Positions 1 to 11,029 are shown, counted from the first letter of the stretch. The stretch: DNA of 64,000 bases from Epiperipatus broadwayi (GCA_028023455.1 JAQFVV010012496.1:1364001-1428000); one strand, 5' to 3'. The notes: generated by a model not told the origin, from the sequence alone. Program-made: numbers and translations.

Positions 1-790
1 ATTAACAATTTAAAAATTACTTACGGTGACTTGAAATTAATGTGAAATTTGATTTTTAAACGGAATTGAAAATTAAAAAATTAAAGACAAAAATAAGAAT
101 TTAATTTTTAGTTGTTAGTTTCATAAACAATTAATAAAATCATCGTCTCAAAGATTAATTATTAATTACGTTGTCACCAGAAAACCATTGACACAACATG
201 AGTGTGAACCACTAAACATCACATGATCACCATCTCATACTAGCACATAACTGTTATAAACAAAGGCTCTTGTGAAGAATCTGATTTTTTTACCAGTTTG
301 CAAACGAACTTGTTTTTCGGCAAATAGCTATAATAATTAAAACATGTATAAAAAAATGTAAATTACTGTACTATAAATTATGCATAAAAATATATTATTT
401 TGAATAAAATTAAATATTATAGTTAAAAAAAGTTTGTCTTGTATCAATTTTTTTCAAATTTGAAAATTTTTATTAGTCATATTTTATAATAATAGTTCAA
501 CACAATTGAAATAAAACAACTATATAAAAATAATAAATATTTCCTTTATTATGGACAAATTTATGTTTGACCATTATTAAGGATTAGTCATATTTTATTT
601 ACTTATTTTTTTTTTTTTGGGGCGAATTTTAAAGTAATTTTACGGTGGTGCTTTGCTTTTACACGGATTTTGAAAAATCACAGACCGCATCCCCCCTTTT
701 TTAATGTAAGTTACGTCTATTTTTGCGCGTGTTTTCTGAGGAACCTATCTATCGCGTAAAATGCGACCCAGGTGTACTTACATAGACCTA
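1..790. repeat. Family P repeat copy, left end outside window
   Basis: This stretch is homologous to 53285-53800: the same succession of blocks occurs, including 'aaattatgcataaaaa' and the terminal 'gacccaggtgta'. Its right end, near 785, is the same terminus that recurs at 52161, 52829, 53797 and 54013, with core CACCTGGGTC. Relative to the 53.3-kb copy it has two extra blocks. One, at about 209-257, is the tail of family A ('aaacatcacatgatcacc' to 'agcacataactgttata'). The other, at about 497-590, is bracketed by a repeated 'attagtcatattttat'. No coding capacity is seen. It is probably a non-autonomous DNA element; the superfamily is not recognised. Confidence 0.6.
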
Positions 791-954
791 AAGATTACAA
801 CTTGATCACAGAAATTGAAATTATTGACACAAAGAAGTTTAAATAAATTCTCCTTAAGTTGGTAAATATGTAACCTATTCTGAATGCAGACCTAATAAAT
901 AGTCAATTATAACATTACAAAAACTTCAATTATAAATTTCAAATTGCATCTAAA

Positions 955-1890
955 GTATTTCTTAAATAATAAGTGTAATAATGCTCAAGGCTAAATGAGT
1001 TTGTAAGTAATCATTCAAAATAATCAATACTTAGACAATCCCAACATCAATAACAAATAACAATTTCAAACTGTTGTCAAGATAACGTCCTTTTAACAAT
1101 AAAGGTGGAATCCCATCTTTATTAATGGTGTATATATATGTAATATATGCAGGATTCGAACTCTGACTTTCGCACGACCCTCAACTCTCCATGCCATCAC
1201 ACATTGCTGACCCACCTGATCATACACATGTTGAAAAGATAAATAATCACCAATATACATATTTCGTACTAAACCAGCACTCATCAGTTGGTCCAGATTA
1301 CTATCTCCACACATATATACAATCAGTGCTCAGCTTTATATTACGATAGCCAATCTTCATACTTTAATGGACAGGCTTCAAACTACTCCAACCCATAATT
1401 CCTCAGCCTTCCATTTCATTGAAAACCTGACGATGGAATGTTCAAAGCCCACATTAGTGCCAAAGTTGTCATCCTACCCATGTTGACATTTAGTCATTCT
1501 GACTAAATGTCAGGATGACCACACCTTGGCATTAACGTGGGCTTTGAACGTTTCATCATCAGATTTTCAATGAACTGGAAGGCTGAGGAGTTGTGGGTTG
1601 GAGTTGGTTTAGTATAAAACATGTATATCGGTGATTATTTATCTTTTCAACATGTGTGATCAGGTGGATCAGCAATATGAGATGGCATGGAGAGTTAAGG
1701 GCCATATGAAAATCTGACTTCGAATCCTGCATACATTAAATAAGAAATGTAATAATGCTCAAGGCTAAATGGGTTTGTAAGTAATCATTAATAACCAGTC
1801 AACACTTAAACAATCCTAATAACAATAACAATTTCAAACTGTTGTCAAGGCAACTGCCTTTTAATAATAAGGGTGGACTTATTAATGGTC
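955..1890. repeat. Family B foldback flanked by about 145-bp direct repeats
   Basis: The inner part (about 1105-1737) is an imperfect inverted repeat: the left arm runs from 'gattcgaactctgac' inward and the right arm ends with its complement. The hairpin is flanked by direct repeats of about 145 bp (about 960-1104 and 1740-1882), both containing 'taatgctcaaggctaaatg' and 'caatttcaaactgttgtcaa'. The left arm carries an intact hammerhead motif on the minus strand; the right arm has lost the CUGAUGA block (1605-1640). The direct-inverted-direct structure is compatible with a retroelement having pseudo-LTRs or with a concatemer, but no coding region is present. Confidence 0.7.
1249..1292 (-). ncRNA. 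Hammerhead ribozyme motif, family B (copy B1)
   Basis: Read on the minus strand: stem I ACCAA pairs with UUGGU. Core CUGAUGA is followed by stem II GUGCU-GGUUU-AGUAC (5 bp, closed by G-C), then GAAA, a stem III segment AUAUGUAU, and A as the cleavage nucleotide. Other copies have UGCU/AGCA in stem II, so the AGUAC arm with its G-U and G-C pairs keeps the helix. All invariant hammerhead residues are present. Stem III lacks a proper loop, as in minimal type I hammerheads that act as dimers. Self-cleavage is inferred from the fold. Confidence 0.82.
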
Positions 1891-2009
1891 TAATACACTT
1901 ATATAGATACTAAAGATTGAAACTTGACAACAGAGATTACATATATATATATACACACACACACAAGAACATGTACATTTAAATAAATTTGTAAAAAAAA
2001 ATAATTTAC

Positions 2010-2105
2010 CTCAAACAGACTGGCAGATAATTCTTCAATCTCCTGACTCATTTTATCCCTCACTTTGGATAAACGAACACACTCTTCATCTTTCAATTTC
2101 AGTTC
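2010..2105 (-). CDS. RAB3IP: Internal exon of a Rabin8/RAB3IP-like Rab guanine nucleotide exchange factor (Sec2 coiled coil)
   Basis: This 96-bp exon encodes 32 residues, beginning ELKLKDEEC and ending EELSASLFE, which I recognise as the start of the Sec2/Rabin8 coiled-coil GEF domain (vertebrate RAB3IP has nearly the same heptads, with DQLGQELEELTASLFE). In that family, two such helices form a parallel coiled coil that exchanges nucleotide on Rab8 at vesicles in secretion and ciliogenesis. The acceptor is atttcag|GAACTG (AG at 2107-2106) and the donor is TTTGAG|gtaaat (GT at 2009-2008). Both edges are phase 0, so it can join the exon at 45057-45198 directly. The next exon would be expected to start near EAHKMV but is not in the window. 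RAB3IP versus RAB3IL1 cannot be told apart; an invertebrate may have a single ancestral gene. Confidence 0.9.
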
Positions 2106-2902
2106 CTGAAATGCATCAAATGATTCTGTATGAGTGTCTAAAAGAGGTAACAATAAGCTGTCCTCATAACATGTCATATTTAATATTCTAATGAAGTATT
2201 TTTTTAAAAAAAAAATAATGCTGTAGTATATACAAAACTTTTATATATCTTTAAAAACTAGTACGTTGATTTCATTAATATAACATGACTTAGCACATAA
2301 CAAAATTCATAAATAAATTAAACAAATCACTTGAAACAGTCTCTAATAATTACAAATCACATTAATTAAAACAGTGTTATATCCACCACCAACAACAAAT
2401 ATCAGTCTCCTTTTCAAAATAAGACCATATATATTTATGTTATCCCCAAACTTTGGCCTTTTTTTTTTCTTTTAAAAGCACTGCTAAGATTTTTTTTCTC
2501 TCTGTAAGTGGCACTAATGTTATTTAAGTAGATATACTTTAAAATATGAATCATAAATGTTCATGAGGAAAATAATTTCAAATAATACATGCCTGGCTAA
2601 TTATTCAATAAGCAACAACTTCTTTATTCAACTCATTCCATGTTTAAAATCAATTGTTAATAAATATGTAATTCTTAACATTTTATTTCTGCTAATTTAA
2701 ATAATAATAAATTAGAGAGAAAAGGGGAGTGAGGTAAAAAGAATAAAATTAAAATTCTACTAAGGTGAGTCAATGTGATAACTTTTCAATAAACTCATAA
2801 TATATAGGGTATATGAGCACAGACTTCACACGCCCACCACTCTCCAAACTATCTCATAACACTATACACTTGAACACACATATGTTGAAAAGATAAATAA
2901 TC

Positions 2903-2946
2903 ACCAATATACGTATTTCATGCTAAATCAGCAATCATCAGTTGGT
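2903..2946 (-). ncRNA. Hammerhead ribozyme motif, family B (copy B3)
   Basis: Stem I ACCAA/UUGGU. Core CUGAUGA, stem II UGCU-GAUUU-AGCA with a U-U closing mismatch, GAAA, palindromic stem III AUACGUAU, cleavage nucleotide A. All core residues are intact. It forms an inverted pair with the plus-strand copy at 3288-3331. Confidence 0.82.
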
Positions 2947-3287
2947 ACAGATTATCATCTCTACACATATATGCTATAAGTGCTCAGATATATATTAAGA
3001 TAGCCAAACCTCATACTTTAATGGACAGGCTTCAATCTATTCCACACTCCAATCGTTCATCCAATTGAAAATCTGATGAAGGAATGCTCAAAGGCCACCC
3101 CAAGGCCGAGATTCTTGTCACACCCATGTTGCCCTAAGGCCAATCTGACCCCTCATGTCAATTGGATGGACGGTTGGAGAGTTGGAGTGTAAAGTAGATT
3201 GAAGCCTGTCCATTACAGTATGAGATTTGTCTATCTTAATATATATCTGAACACTTATAGCATATATGCGTAGAGATGATAATCTGG

Positions 3288-3331
3288 ACCAACTGATGAT
3301 TGCTGGTTTAGCATGAAATACGTATATTGGT
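3288..3331 (+). ncRNA. Hammerhead ribozyme motif, family B (copy B4)
   Basis: In order: ACCAA (3288-3292), CUGAUGA (3293-3299), stem II with UGCU/AGCA (3300-3314), GAAA (3315-3318) leading into stem III AUACGUAU, H17 = A at 3326, and UUGGU (3327-3331) closing stem I. Predicted cleavage is after 3326. Stem III is a perfect 4-bp palindrome without a loop, so efficient activity would probably need two molecules or tandem copies. Confidence 0.84.
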
Positions 3332-3579
3332 GATTATTTATCTTTTCAACATATGTGTGTTCAAGTATATCAGTTTTATGAAATAGTTTGGAGAGTGGTG
3401 GGGCGTGTGAAAGTCTGTGCTCATATACCCTATATATTACATATATAAACAGGTATGTAATAAGCCTGTGTGTTTCAGTTATTAATAAACTCTTATATAA
3501 CTTAAAACAAATAAATTCGACTTTTTCCAATTACATTCAACTGTTAGTAATAAAACACAGGTTAGCATATGTGTAATGT

Positions 3580-3910
3580 TGGACAGATATTACCTCCCCT
3601 CATGAGAATCGAACCTAGACCCTTAGGCTGTTGAATATTGAATTTTAAGGTAATAACCAACTGAGACATTTCTTCTTCAGATGTTGCTGGTCTGACTAGT
3701 GGTACTAGCATGGGAATTGAACCTGGACCCTTAGATTGTTGAATTTTAAGGTAACGCTTTAATCAATTGAGCCATCCTACCAAAGGCTCAGTTAATTAGA
3801 TTCAGGATTGATTCCCATGCCAATAATGTCACCGGTCAGACCAGCCAGGTTCTAAAGAAGAGGAGAATAATACCTCTCGAAAAAGATGTGCATATACTAA
3901 CCTGTGTGCT
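3580..3910. repeat. Family D foldback with tRNA-like arms and HHR-like ends
   Basis: This is an inverted repeat. The left end reads 'acctcccctcatgagaatc' and the right end 'aagaggagaataatacctctcg'. Inside, on the minus strand around 3710-3790, is a tRNA-like block ('atggctcaattgattaaagc' and 'ggttcaattcccatgc'). It is homologous to 20790-21190. The terminal hairpin GAGG/CCUC followed by CGAAA resembles a hammerhead stem II with GAAA, but the CUGANGA box is mutated here (CUAAAGA). Confidence 0.6.
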
Positions 3911-4645
3911 ATTACTGACAGTTGAATGTACTTTGAAAATTTAAATAAATAAGAAAAAGTTAATTTAAAAAAAAATAACATTTTTTTTTTAAAAAAAAAA
4001 AAAATTTTCTTGTAAATAGAAAAATGATAAAATTATAAACTTAATTATTATTTTTTTAAATAAAAAATATTCTTTTAATGAAAGCAGAAACTACAGAAGC
4101 ACTTAAACAAATAAACAAAAAATTACTTTCGGTTGAGGAAATTCTAATTGAATCTAGTCTATAATACGAGTGTTAAAAAAAAAAAAATTGAATAAATCGT
4201 TAAAACATACTTATTATTTCTTAGATGTTAAATAATTAAATATCAATTAAAATTATTGAATAAAAATATAGCTCAGCTCTACAATAAAATAATAATAAAA
4301 AGAAAGAAAATATGCCATTTATTTACATACAATATTTAAAAAATATTCGACAAGCAAAAATATAATATTCTTAATATTCGAAATATATATATATTTCTTT
4401 ACGATGTGCTATCAAATTTATTAAAATATCTAATCATCCATTCCAATCAGTTATCTATTTATCACTAACTTCTATTAACTGTCAATCTTGTGTAAGAATA
4501 GGAAATGATGATCATGTAATGTTTAGTAATTTAATAATAAACAAGGCAAAACTCTCCATACAGTAGTGCCACCCTGTGCCAACCAGAGTAATCAATGGAT
4601 GCCAGAAGGCTTGTGCATAAAATCCCTATCTAGTACCTACTCAAT

Positions 4646-4685
4646 CCCCAGGCTAGTTTCTGGCTTGTGGCCTTCGTCAGTGAGG
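4646..4685 (-). ncRNA. Hammerhead-like motif, family A (degenerate)
   Basis: Stem I CCUCA/UGGGG, core CUGACGA, stem II GGC-CACAA-GCC and GAAA are present. U16.1 has become C (CUAGCC instead of CUAGUC), so this copy is probably inactive. GGC/GCC here against AGC/GCU in other copies is a compensatory change supporting stem II. Confidence 0.55.
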
Positions 4686-5338
4686 GGCCTTGGATCTGAG
4701 AGCACTGCACCTAGATCTTAGGATTAATGCAACCTTCCAGCAGCCACCTTTTATCTCTACTTAACTACAAAACTATGAGAATGAAATTGAAAACACAATA
4801 AATTTCAATCTAAGCTCCATAGCTTATATAGTCATATAGGTCTGAACTCAGTTCAGCACCCATACATTTTGGTGTCTTTGGTTCTTTAACAACCATAGCC
4901 ACCACTATCCTATTACGCAGGATTGATGTTAAACCACTAAACATCACATGATCACCATCTTTTATACTAGCACATAATTGTTATAATTGTATAGTTGGCA
5001 CAGGGTGGCACTACTGTATGGAGAGTTTTGCCTTGTTTAATAACAATTATGTGCTAGTATAAGAGATGGTGATCATGTGATGTTTAGTTGTTTAACACCA
5101 ATTCTCCCTAATAGGATAATGGTGGCTATGGTTGTTAAAGAGCCAAAGACACCAAAATATATGGGTGCTGAACTGAGTTCAGACCCATATGACTATATAA
5201 GCTATTGAGCTTAGATTGAAATTATTGTGTTCCCAATTTCATTCTCATAGTTTTGTAGTTAAGTAGAGATAAAAGGTGGCTGCTGAAAGGTTGCATTAGA
5301 TTATAAGATCTAGGTGCAGTGCACTCAGATCCAAGGCT

Positions 5339-5378
5339 CCTCATTGACGAAGGCCACAAGCCAGAAACTAGCCTGGGG
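5339..5378 (+). ncRNA. Hammerhead-like motif, family A (degenerate)
   Basis: This is the plus-strand partner of the motif at 4646-4685: CCUCA, UUGACGA, GGC-CACAA-GCC, GAAA, CUAGCC, UGGGG. C3 is U and U16.1 is C, so it is probably inactive. Confidence 0.5.
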
Positions 5379-5560
5379 ATATTGGATCAGTAGGCATTAG
5401 ATAGGGATTTTATGCACAAGCCTTCTGGCATCCATTGATTACTCTGGTTGGCCCAGGGTGGCACTACTGCATGGAGAGTTTTGCCTTGTTTAGTAACAAT
5501 TATGTGCTAGTATAAGAGATGGTGATCATATGATGTTTAGTGATTTAATAATAAATAGGG

Positions 5561-5919
5561 TCTCAAATTAATTAAAAAAGAATTGAACAAATCAATGAAT
5601 TATCTGGATAATATGCAGGAATACTAATAAATTTATAGTAATAAAACATAAAAATAAAAATGTCATACAAGAATTATAACAAAATTGATTCATTACAACC
5701 ATTATGTCAAAAATGAATTAAAAATTTTACAAAAAAAAAGACGTGTTATTTATAGAATTACAATCAAAAAATATATTTTGGTAATGATTATATATCTACG
5801 ATAATATATCAAATTTCACTATATAATGTAAAGTTTTATAATGATAAAAACAAAAGATGGCAAAAAGGCAAAATTAATTAAAACATATTCTGAAAAAATA
5901 TATAGCAAAATAAAAATGG
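5561..5919. other. Unassigned AT-rich spacer
   Basis: No gene, repeat family or coding similarity recognised. Confidence 0.5.
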
Positions 5920-6520
5920 AATCATCATCAATTCACTGCAGGATAAAGATTCCTCCAAGTTCAATCCATCTTCTCCAATCTCTAGCTTGTCTTCTCTATA
6001 TTTCCCCACTAGACACTTCCTTATTTCGTCCATCCATCTCACATGTAGTCTCTTTCTGGGTCTTTTACAATCTCTTGGAATCCGGGTTAAGATTTCAATT
6101 GTCCATCCATTATCATCTCTTCTCATAATATATCCAGCTCAATTTAATTTCAGTCTTAATTCTTTCAACGATGTCAATAACTCCTGTTTGCTCTCTTACC
6201 CATATATTGCATTTTCGATCTCTTGTTACTCCCAACATGGATCTCAGCATACTTCTTTGAGTGGTGTCCAAGTTTCAGACCCATAAGTAAGAACTGGTAA
6301 AATACATTTATTAAAAAACTCCCTTTTCCAGCATATACGCATATTTCCTTTTATTTGAGTTATTTCTAACAAAAGCAATCCAACCAAGTTTAATTCCATT
6401 ATTAATTTCATCCATTATCTTTCCATCTGTAGTAATAATCTGACCAAAGTATTCGTAGTTGTTAACATCTTCTAACTCATAAAAATGGAATAAAAGATTA
6501 TAAAAGTACGTGGGCAAGTA
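5920..6520 (-). pseudogene. RTE-like non-LTR retrotransposon, 3' fragment
   Basis: Minus-strand translation gives the C-terminal tail of RTE-like elements found in many arthropods. It includes NYEYFGQIITTDGKIMDEIN (6380-6470) and, in another frame, PRDCKRPRKRLHVRWMDEI (about 6010-6080). The 3' end near 5925 is 'gatgatgattccat' in element sense, a typical RTE short terminal repeat. The 5' part is missing and frames are broken. Related fragments lie at 41020-43870, 47685-48790 and 50270-50815. Confidence 0.8.
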
Positions 6521-7204
6521 ATAAGAAGTTTGATTATTTCATATACTAGATTACAAAAAAATGTGATAAGCAAAAAAAATTGGTGCAGTATATAAAATAC
6601 AATGTTTAAAATACTTAGAAGCTATACACTGATAATGTAAAATCATTAGAAAAGGATAAGAATATAATATGACTATATGATATAAAACAGCATGATTTAG
6701 GCACTTCATAGATAAAGGACATAAACTAACCTGTGAGAATGATAAAAAAACATCAATACATGAAAATAAAAAATGAGAAAATATTATGAAACATTATTAT
6801 AAAAGCAAACAAAAAAAAGTTTAATATCATGGTAAGATCTATACTTTATATGGAAAATGTCTTTTACATAATACATGGTCATTATACAGTGGGCATATAA
6901 TTAATTATATTTTATTACTGATGTTTATACATATATAATTGTTTAGCACGTTTATATATCATATTTAAGATTTAATATGTTGGGAAATACATATATTTAC
7001 TATAATAACAATCAAAATTTATAAAATAAATTTGAATCATATGACTTTACATTTTATTTTATTGATTGTTAATATTATTAATTTATTTATTTTTATATTT
7101 TAATAGTAGTATATCATATGTTAATATTACATTTTAACAGTAGGGATCTGTTATATTAAAATGTGTACTTCCATTGAAAGTTGCAGACAGTAACTGAAAC
7201 ATAC
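6521..7204. other. Unassigned AT-rich spacer
   Basis: Nothing recognised beyond short A/T runs. Confidence 0.5.
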
Positions 7205-7425
7205 AGTTCAAATGACAATATGTGATGTGATGTACTGTAGCTTCTCCTTAAACGAAGTCAATAATCTCTCAGCAATTATGCCCAGATAAACCTGTTAGCT
7301 ACTTTATTTTACATTCCCCAGTCTAAGTTTTCCCATATTCTGATCCATCCCATTTCCACCACATAATCTTTGTCAACTCTATGATCTTTATATCTAAATC
7401 CCCCTTATATTTTCTTAAACTCTCT
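7205..7425 (-). mobile_element. CR1/jockey-like non-LTR element, 3' end only
   Basis: Closely similar to 27610-27810, the 3' end of the better-preserved element at 27610-29215: shared 'tgatgtgatgtactgt', 'ttctccttaaacgaagtca' and 'ttatgcccagataaacctg'. Heavily 5'-truncated, as expected for target-primed retrotransposition. A family A head starts directly to its right. Confidence 0.7.
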
Positions 7426-8115
7426 ATACAATAGCGCCACCTAGTGCAAACCTTTGTAAATAATGGATGCAAGATTTGTGCATAAAATCCCTATCTAGTG
7501 CCTACTCATCCAACATCCCCAGACTAGTTTTTAGCTTGTGGTTTTCATCAGTAAGGAGCCTTGGATCTAAGAGAACTGCACCCAGACCTTAGGATTATGA
7601 ACAAACCTTTATGTAAATTTTGGTGTCTGGCTTTTTAATAACCATAATCACTATTATTCCATCTGCAGGAATGGTATCAAACCATTACACATCATATGAT
7701 CATCACTTCCTATGATTATACAAGCTATTAAAACTTGTCACAAACTCCATGTGTTAGTGCTACCCAGTGCAAGCCTTTGTAATCAATGGATACAAGGTTT
7801 GTGCATAACATCCCTATCTAATGCCTACTCATCCAATATTCCCAGAATAGTTTCTAGCTTATGGTTTTTCATCAGAGAGGAACCTTGTATTTGAGAGCAC
7901 TGAATCTATATCTTAGGATCTAATGCAACCCTCCACAGTAGGTATATTAGTAGGCACTAGATAGGGATTTCATGCACATACCTTCTTGCATCCATTGATT
8001 ATGAAGGTTTGCACTTGATGACAATGCACTATGGAGTTTGTTATTATTAGCAGCCTGTGTACACATATAAAATGGTGATCATGTGATGTTTTGATGGTTT
8101 TACAGTCCAAAGGGT
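7426..8115. repeat. Family A array: two direct units and one inverted part
   Basis: Unit heads are near 7425 ('aactctctatacaatagcg') and 7740, followed by an inverted part at about 7940-8100. HHR-like motifs lie on the minus strand at about 7517-7556 (GAAA changed to AAAA) and 7838-7880 (CUGAUGA and GAAA kept, stems altered). The copies are old. Confidence 0.65.
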
Positions 8116-9049
8116 TTCATATATGAATTTAGTGAAATATAAAAAAAAAATTGCATGAAAATGCTATTACATAAGACATAATACAATTGATAAATTGTTT
8201 TAAACAAGAATACGTAGAATGAACATAAAGATGATTCTGCAGAAAAATCAATATCACTTATCAAAATTTTATTTTGGGCTGAACAAAAGGCAGTTAGTAA
8301 ATAAAATAAGTTCTTGACATTAGCCTTTATAATTAAAGAATTATATTAAGATGTCACAAAACAATGGTTCTCAACATATAATACACTGATTACCAAGTTG
8401 TTTATGGTTGAGTTTATGTATTTATCCAACAAACTGTATATAGTATATTATATTTTCTATTACATTAAATTGCACTTGTTATCTGCCAACTAATTCACAA
8501 TTTATGAAATATAAGTTTATTCATCTAATGAATTAGTTTAACGGTATTGCAATAATATATATAAGCTGATGGTCTATAGTTTATATCTAGTTGGGAAATA
8601 ATCCTTACATGTTAAAAAGAAGATTGCTATCCATGCCATAAATTTTTTGCTGGCAGAAGTAGCGAGTCCATGAGAAAAACATCAACATTGCATTGAATCT
8701 AAAGGTAACACAAGCAAATAAAAGCATATATTTCATTAGAAAAAATTAAAAAGATAGGTATATATGAAATTAAGAATTAGCAAATTTTCTTGAAAATGTA
8801 GAACAATTTTATTACACAGAGATTACAGAAATCTTAATAATGTAAAAAATCATTGCAGATATCGCTCTAATTAACGAGACTTAAACTAAATTGTAATAAG
8901 ATGACATGCAAATTACTTCCATCATAATCAAGTCTAAATGCACAGTCATAATACCTTATTGCCTAGTTATCAACTAACTAAATAAAAGACTATATAATAC
9001 AAATCATCCATTTACTATTGTTACACAATGCTTTATTTAGTACCCTTTT
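8116..9049. other. Unassigned AT-rich spacer
   Basis: No coding similarity or repeat family recognised. Confidence 0.5.
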
Positions 9050-9051
9050 TT

Positions 9052-9094
9052 ACAGTTTATAGTTTTGATTGCCCCAGCAATCTTCTTCAGAACT
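9052..9094 (-). repeat. Family C HHR-like hairpin
   Basis: Minus strand: GUU, CUGAAGA, hairpin GAUUGC/GCAAUC, then AAAA in place of GAAA. Same motif as at 44763-44801 and 44835-44874, where GAAA is intact. A decayed relative. Confidence 0.5.
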
Positions 9095-9309
9095 CTTATA
9101 TCTCCTAACTTCAATTTCTCAATAAAAGACCACGAACTCTGTAGCTAAGTTATTGCCTTAACATTTGTATTAATAATATTTCTAATGAGAAAATAAATCT
9201 GAAAAAAATTTATGCAAGAAATGATTTTGATGCATGTTAATGATAAAAATATAATTTTAGTGATAAATGTAGCTGTAAAGAGATTTCTCTATAGATATGT
9301 ATTAATTCC

Positions 9310-9540
9310 AATATTTTTTTGTTTTTTAAACTTTTTTCGGAAAAATGTAATTCAATATAAATAATACATATACAACATGTATTCTAAGAAAACCTTACTT
9401 AATACTTTAAAATAAAAATGTTAATTACATCAACATAATATGCTGAGTATTCTTTTCACTAATTAGTAGTCGTACTCCTTGCTATAATTATCCAAGAGGA
9501 TTGTGGGACTTGTAGATGAATAACAAAATTGGTGATTTAC
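9310..9540 (-). repeat. Family E repeat
   Basis: Inverted relative to 31470-31690; shares 'atccaagaggattgtggga' and 'tacgactac' / 'gtagtcgtac' blocks. The GACUA...UAGUC-GAAA hairpin seen in other E copies is broken here. Confidence 0.5.
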
Positions 9541-9547
9541 ATAAAAT

Positions 9548-9747
9548 TTGATCAGCATTTCAAGCTAATGTACATGCGCTTTATGAATCTTAATAATAAA
9601 TGAATACTTTCACTTCCAACACAAGATAAAGTCTTTGCGAAAGAATAGAATGAATCCACCTATTCTTTCAACCCAAATGCTTAAGCACTGGAAATGAAAG
9701 CGTGAAGATTCATAAAGCGCATGTACATTAGCTTGAAATGCTGATCT
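9548..9747. repeat. Family H foldback, 200 bp with about 42-bp perfect arms
   Basis: Left arm 'gatcagcatttcaagctaat' onward (9548-9590) is mirrored by 'attagcttgaaatgctgatc' at 9728-9747, with the rest of both arms matching. The centre has 'ataaagtctttgcg' and 'agaatgaatccacc'. A related sequence is at 31270-31445. Probably a MITE; no protein. Confidence 0.7.
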
Positions 9748-9889
9748 TTAGTTTATTATAAAATCTGATTATAAGAGGTGAATGGTTTTATTTAAATGAG
9801 CCCCCTTTTTGACAGGGATGTAGGATTCTTTCTTGTTGATTGCATGAAGTTAAGATGTCCCCTGAGCAAGTTATATATAAAATTATATG

Positions 9890-10145
9890 CAACAACACAC
9901 AATAAACATCACATGATCTCCATTTCTTATGCTTGCTTATAACTGTTATTAAAATAGGCAAAAAAACTCACTATACGTATTGCTACACTGCAAGCTAGAG
10001 TAATCAATGGATGCCAGAAGGCTTGTGCATAAAATCCCCATCTAGTGCCTACTCATCCAATATCCCCAGACTAGTTTCCGGCTTGTATTCTAGCTTGCAG
10101 TGTGGCAATACGTATAGTGAGTTTTTGCATGTTTTAATAACACAC
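9890..10145. repeat. Family A fragment closed by a short inverted repeat
   Basis: Tail and head of family A (9898-10085), then the complement of the head-like block 'actatacgtattgctacac' at 10090-10130. The HHR motif is truncated after GUUUCCGGCUUG. Confidence 0.6.
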
Positions 10146-10479
10146 AACTACAACAGTTTATTTGGGAGAATCTCATGCCAATCTATGTACAAGAATCACA
10201 CTGCACAAATATCAATTACCATTGAGATAAAACTAATATAGATATTAAGTAAATATATTTTCCTTGAACATGAGTCTAAACATGGTTATCTTGAACATGA
10301 GTGTAAGCATGGTTGTAGTTTTGAATACATATCCATCAATATTGTCTTCTCTGATAGAAACAATGCTAAACATAAAATTAAAGAGGCTTAGCACATTGTC
10401 AATATTCCACATGCAATTAACAAGAAAGGATCCTGTGTTCTCCCCATATCAAAAAGTGATTCATTTAAATAAATTTATT
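10146..10479. other. Unassigned spacer
   Basis: Contains a short direct repeat ('aacatgagtctaaacatggt' and 'aacatgagtgtaagcatggt', 10267-10315). Nothing else recognised. Confidence 0.4.
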
Positions 10480-10600
10480 TACACCTTATATCTAAATTTT
10501 ATGTAAATCATCACTTTTGTGATTCTTCTATAATCTTGCAATCTTCTTGGATAATTATAGCTACGAGTATGACTACCAGCTAGTCGAAACCATAATAAGT
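10480..10600 (+). repeat. Family E repeat with GACUA/UAGUC-GAAA hairpin
   Basis: Block 'tcttcttggataattatagc' followed by a hairpin GACUA-CCAGC-UAGUC and GAAAC. This looks like stem II plus GAAA of a hammerhead, but the upstream box reads CUACGAG, not CUGANGA. Followed by a run of 12 G at 10611-10622. Confidence 0.5.
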
Positions 10601-10744
10601 AAATAATAGTGGGGGGGGGGGGTAAATTATGGTATAAGTAAAATCGCATATAAAAAAGCACAAATTAAAATTCCAATAATAGTATTAAGGCAGGCTATGA
10701 ATTTAATGAAAGTGAAATTCAAATGTGGTGATGATTATAGTTCT

Positions 10745-10875
10745 CAAGTATTATGGCTATTGTGTAGTGGCCTTAATTGGAGCCTTAGAGTTCATTAATG
10801 GGAGGTTTGATTTCCCGGAGTGAAGATGACCACCTCAGGAAATGAAACAGCAATTAATAATAATAAAAAACAATG
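10745..10875 (+). mobile_element. Second tRNA-derived SINE-like element (degenerate)
   Basis: An A-box-like 'tgtgtagtggcc' and a B-box-like 'ggtttgatttcccgg' (10804-10820) are spaced as in a tRNA, and the 3' end is an AAT-rich simple repeat (10855-10875). Different from the more abundant SINE in the window. Single copy here. Confidence 0.35.
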
Positions 10876-11029
10876 AAAAAAATGTTAGCTTACATTTAGT
10901 TATCATTTATCAGGGCTATTGGGAAGCCCAGAAGTTCTACCTTTTTGGAATCTATTTGGAAATGCATATAAACAAATAACCACTTTAGTTTTTAAAGTTT
11001 TAACAATTCTATCAATTATCAGTTAACTT

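Larger units (their letters stand above)
2803..3448. repeat. Family B foldback with two outward-facing hammerheads
   Basis: The left arm starts with 'agggtatatgagcacagac' and the right arm ends with its complement. Arms of about 300 bp are separated by a short spacer around 3110-3150. Each arm holds one complete hammerhead motif: minus strand on the left, plus strand on the right. The right end is followed by 'ttacatatataaacaggta', which also follows other B copies. There is no open reading frame of interest; the long translations here are by-products of the repeat. Confidence 0.8.
4505..5560. repeat. Family A inverted-tandem array
   Basis: A forward unit (head 'aactctccatacagtagtg' at about 4550, tail 'cacataattgttataatt' at about 4990) is followed by inverted material. 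Read on the minus strand from 5560 to 4999, the order is tail, head, body, tail, head: a full unit flanked by partial neighbours. That permuted head-to-tail arrangement is what a concatemer of a circular or rolling monomer would leave. The monomer is about 450 bp. Each orientation carries one HHR-like motif at the body centre. Confidence 0.75.

Noticed and set aside
10611-10622. Poly-G/poly-C runs (also near 11865, 20645, 46850, 51113) as a regulatory signal
   Set aside because: Scattered homopolymers without shared flanks; most likely slippage.
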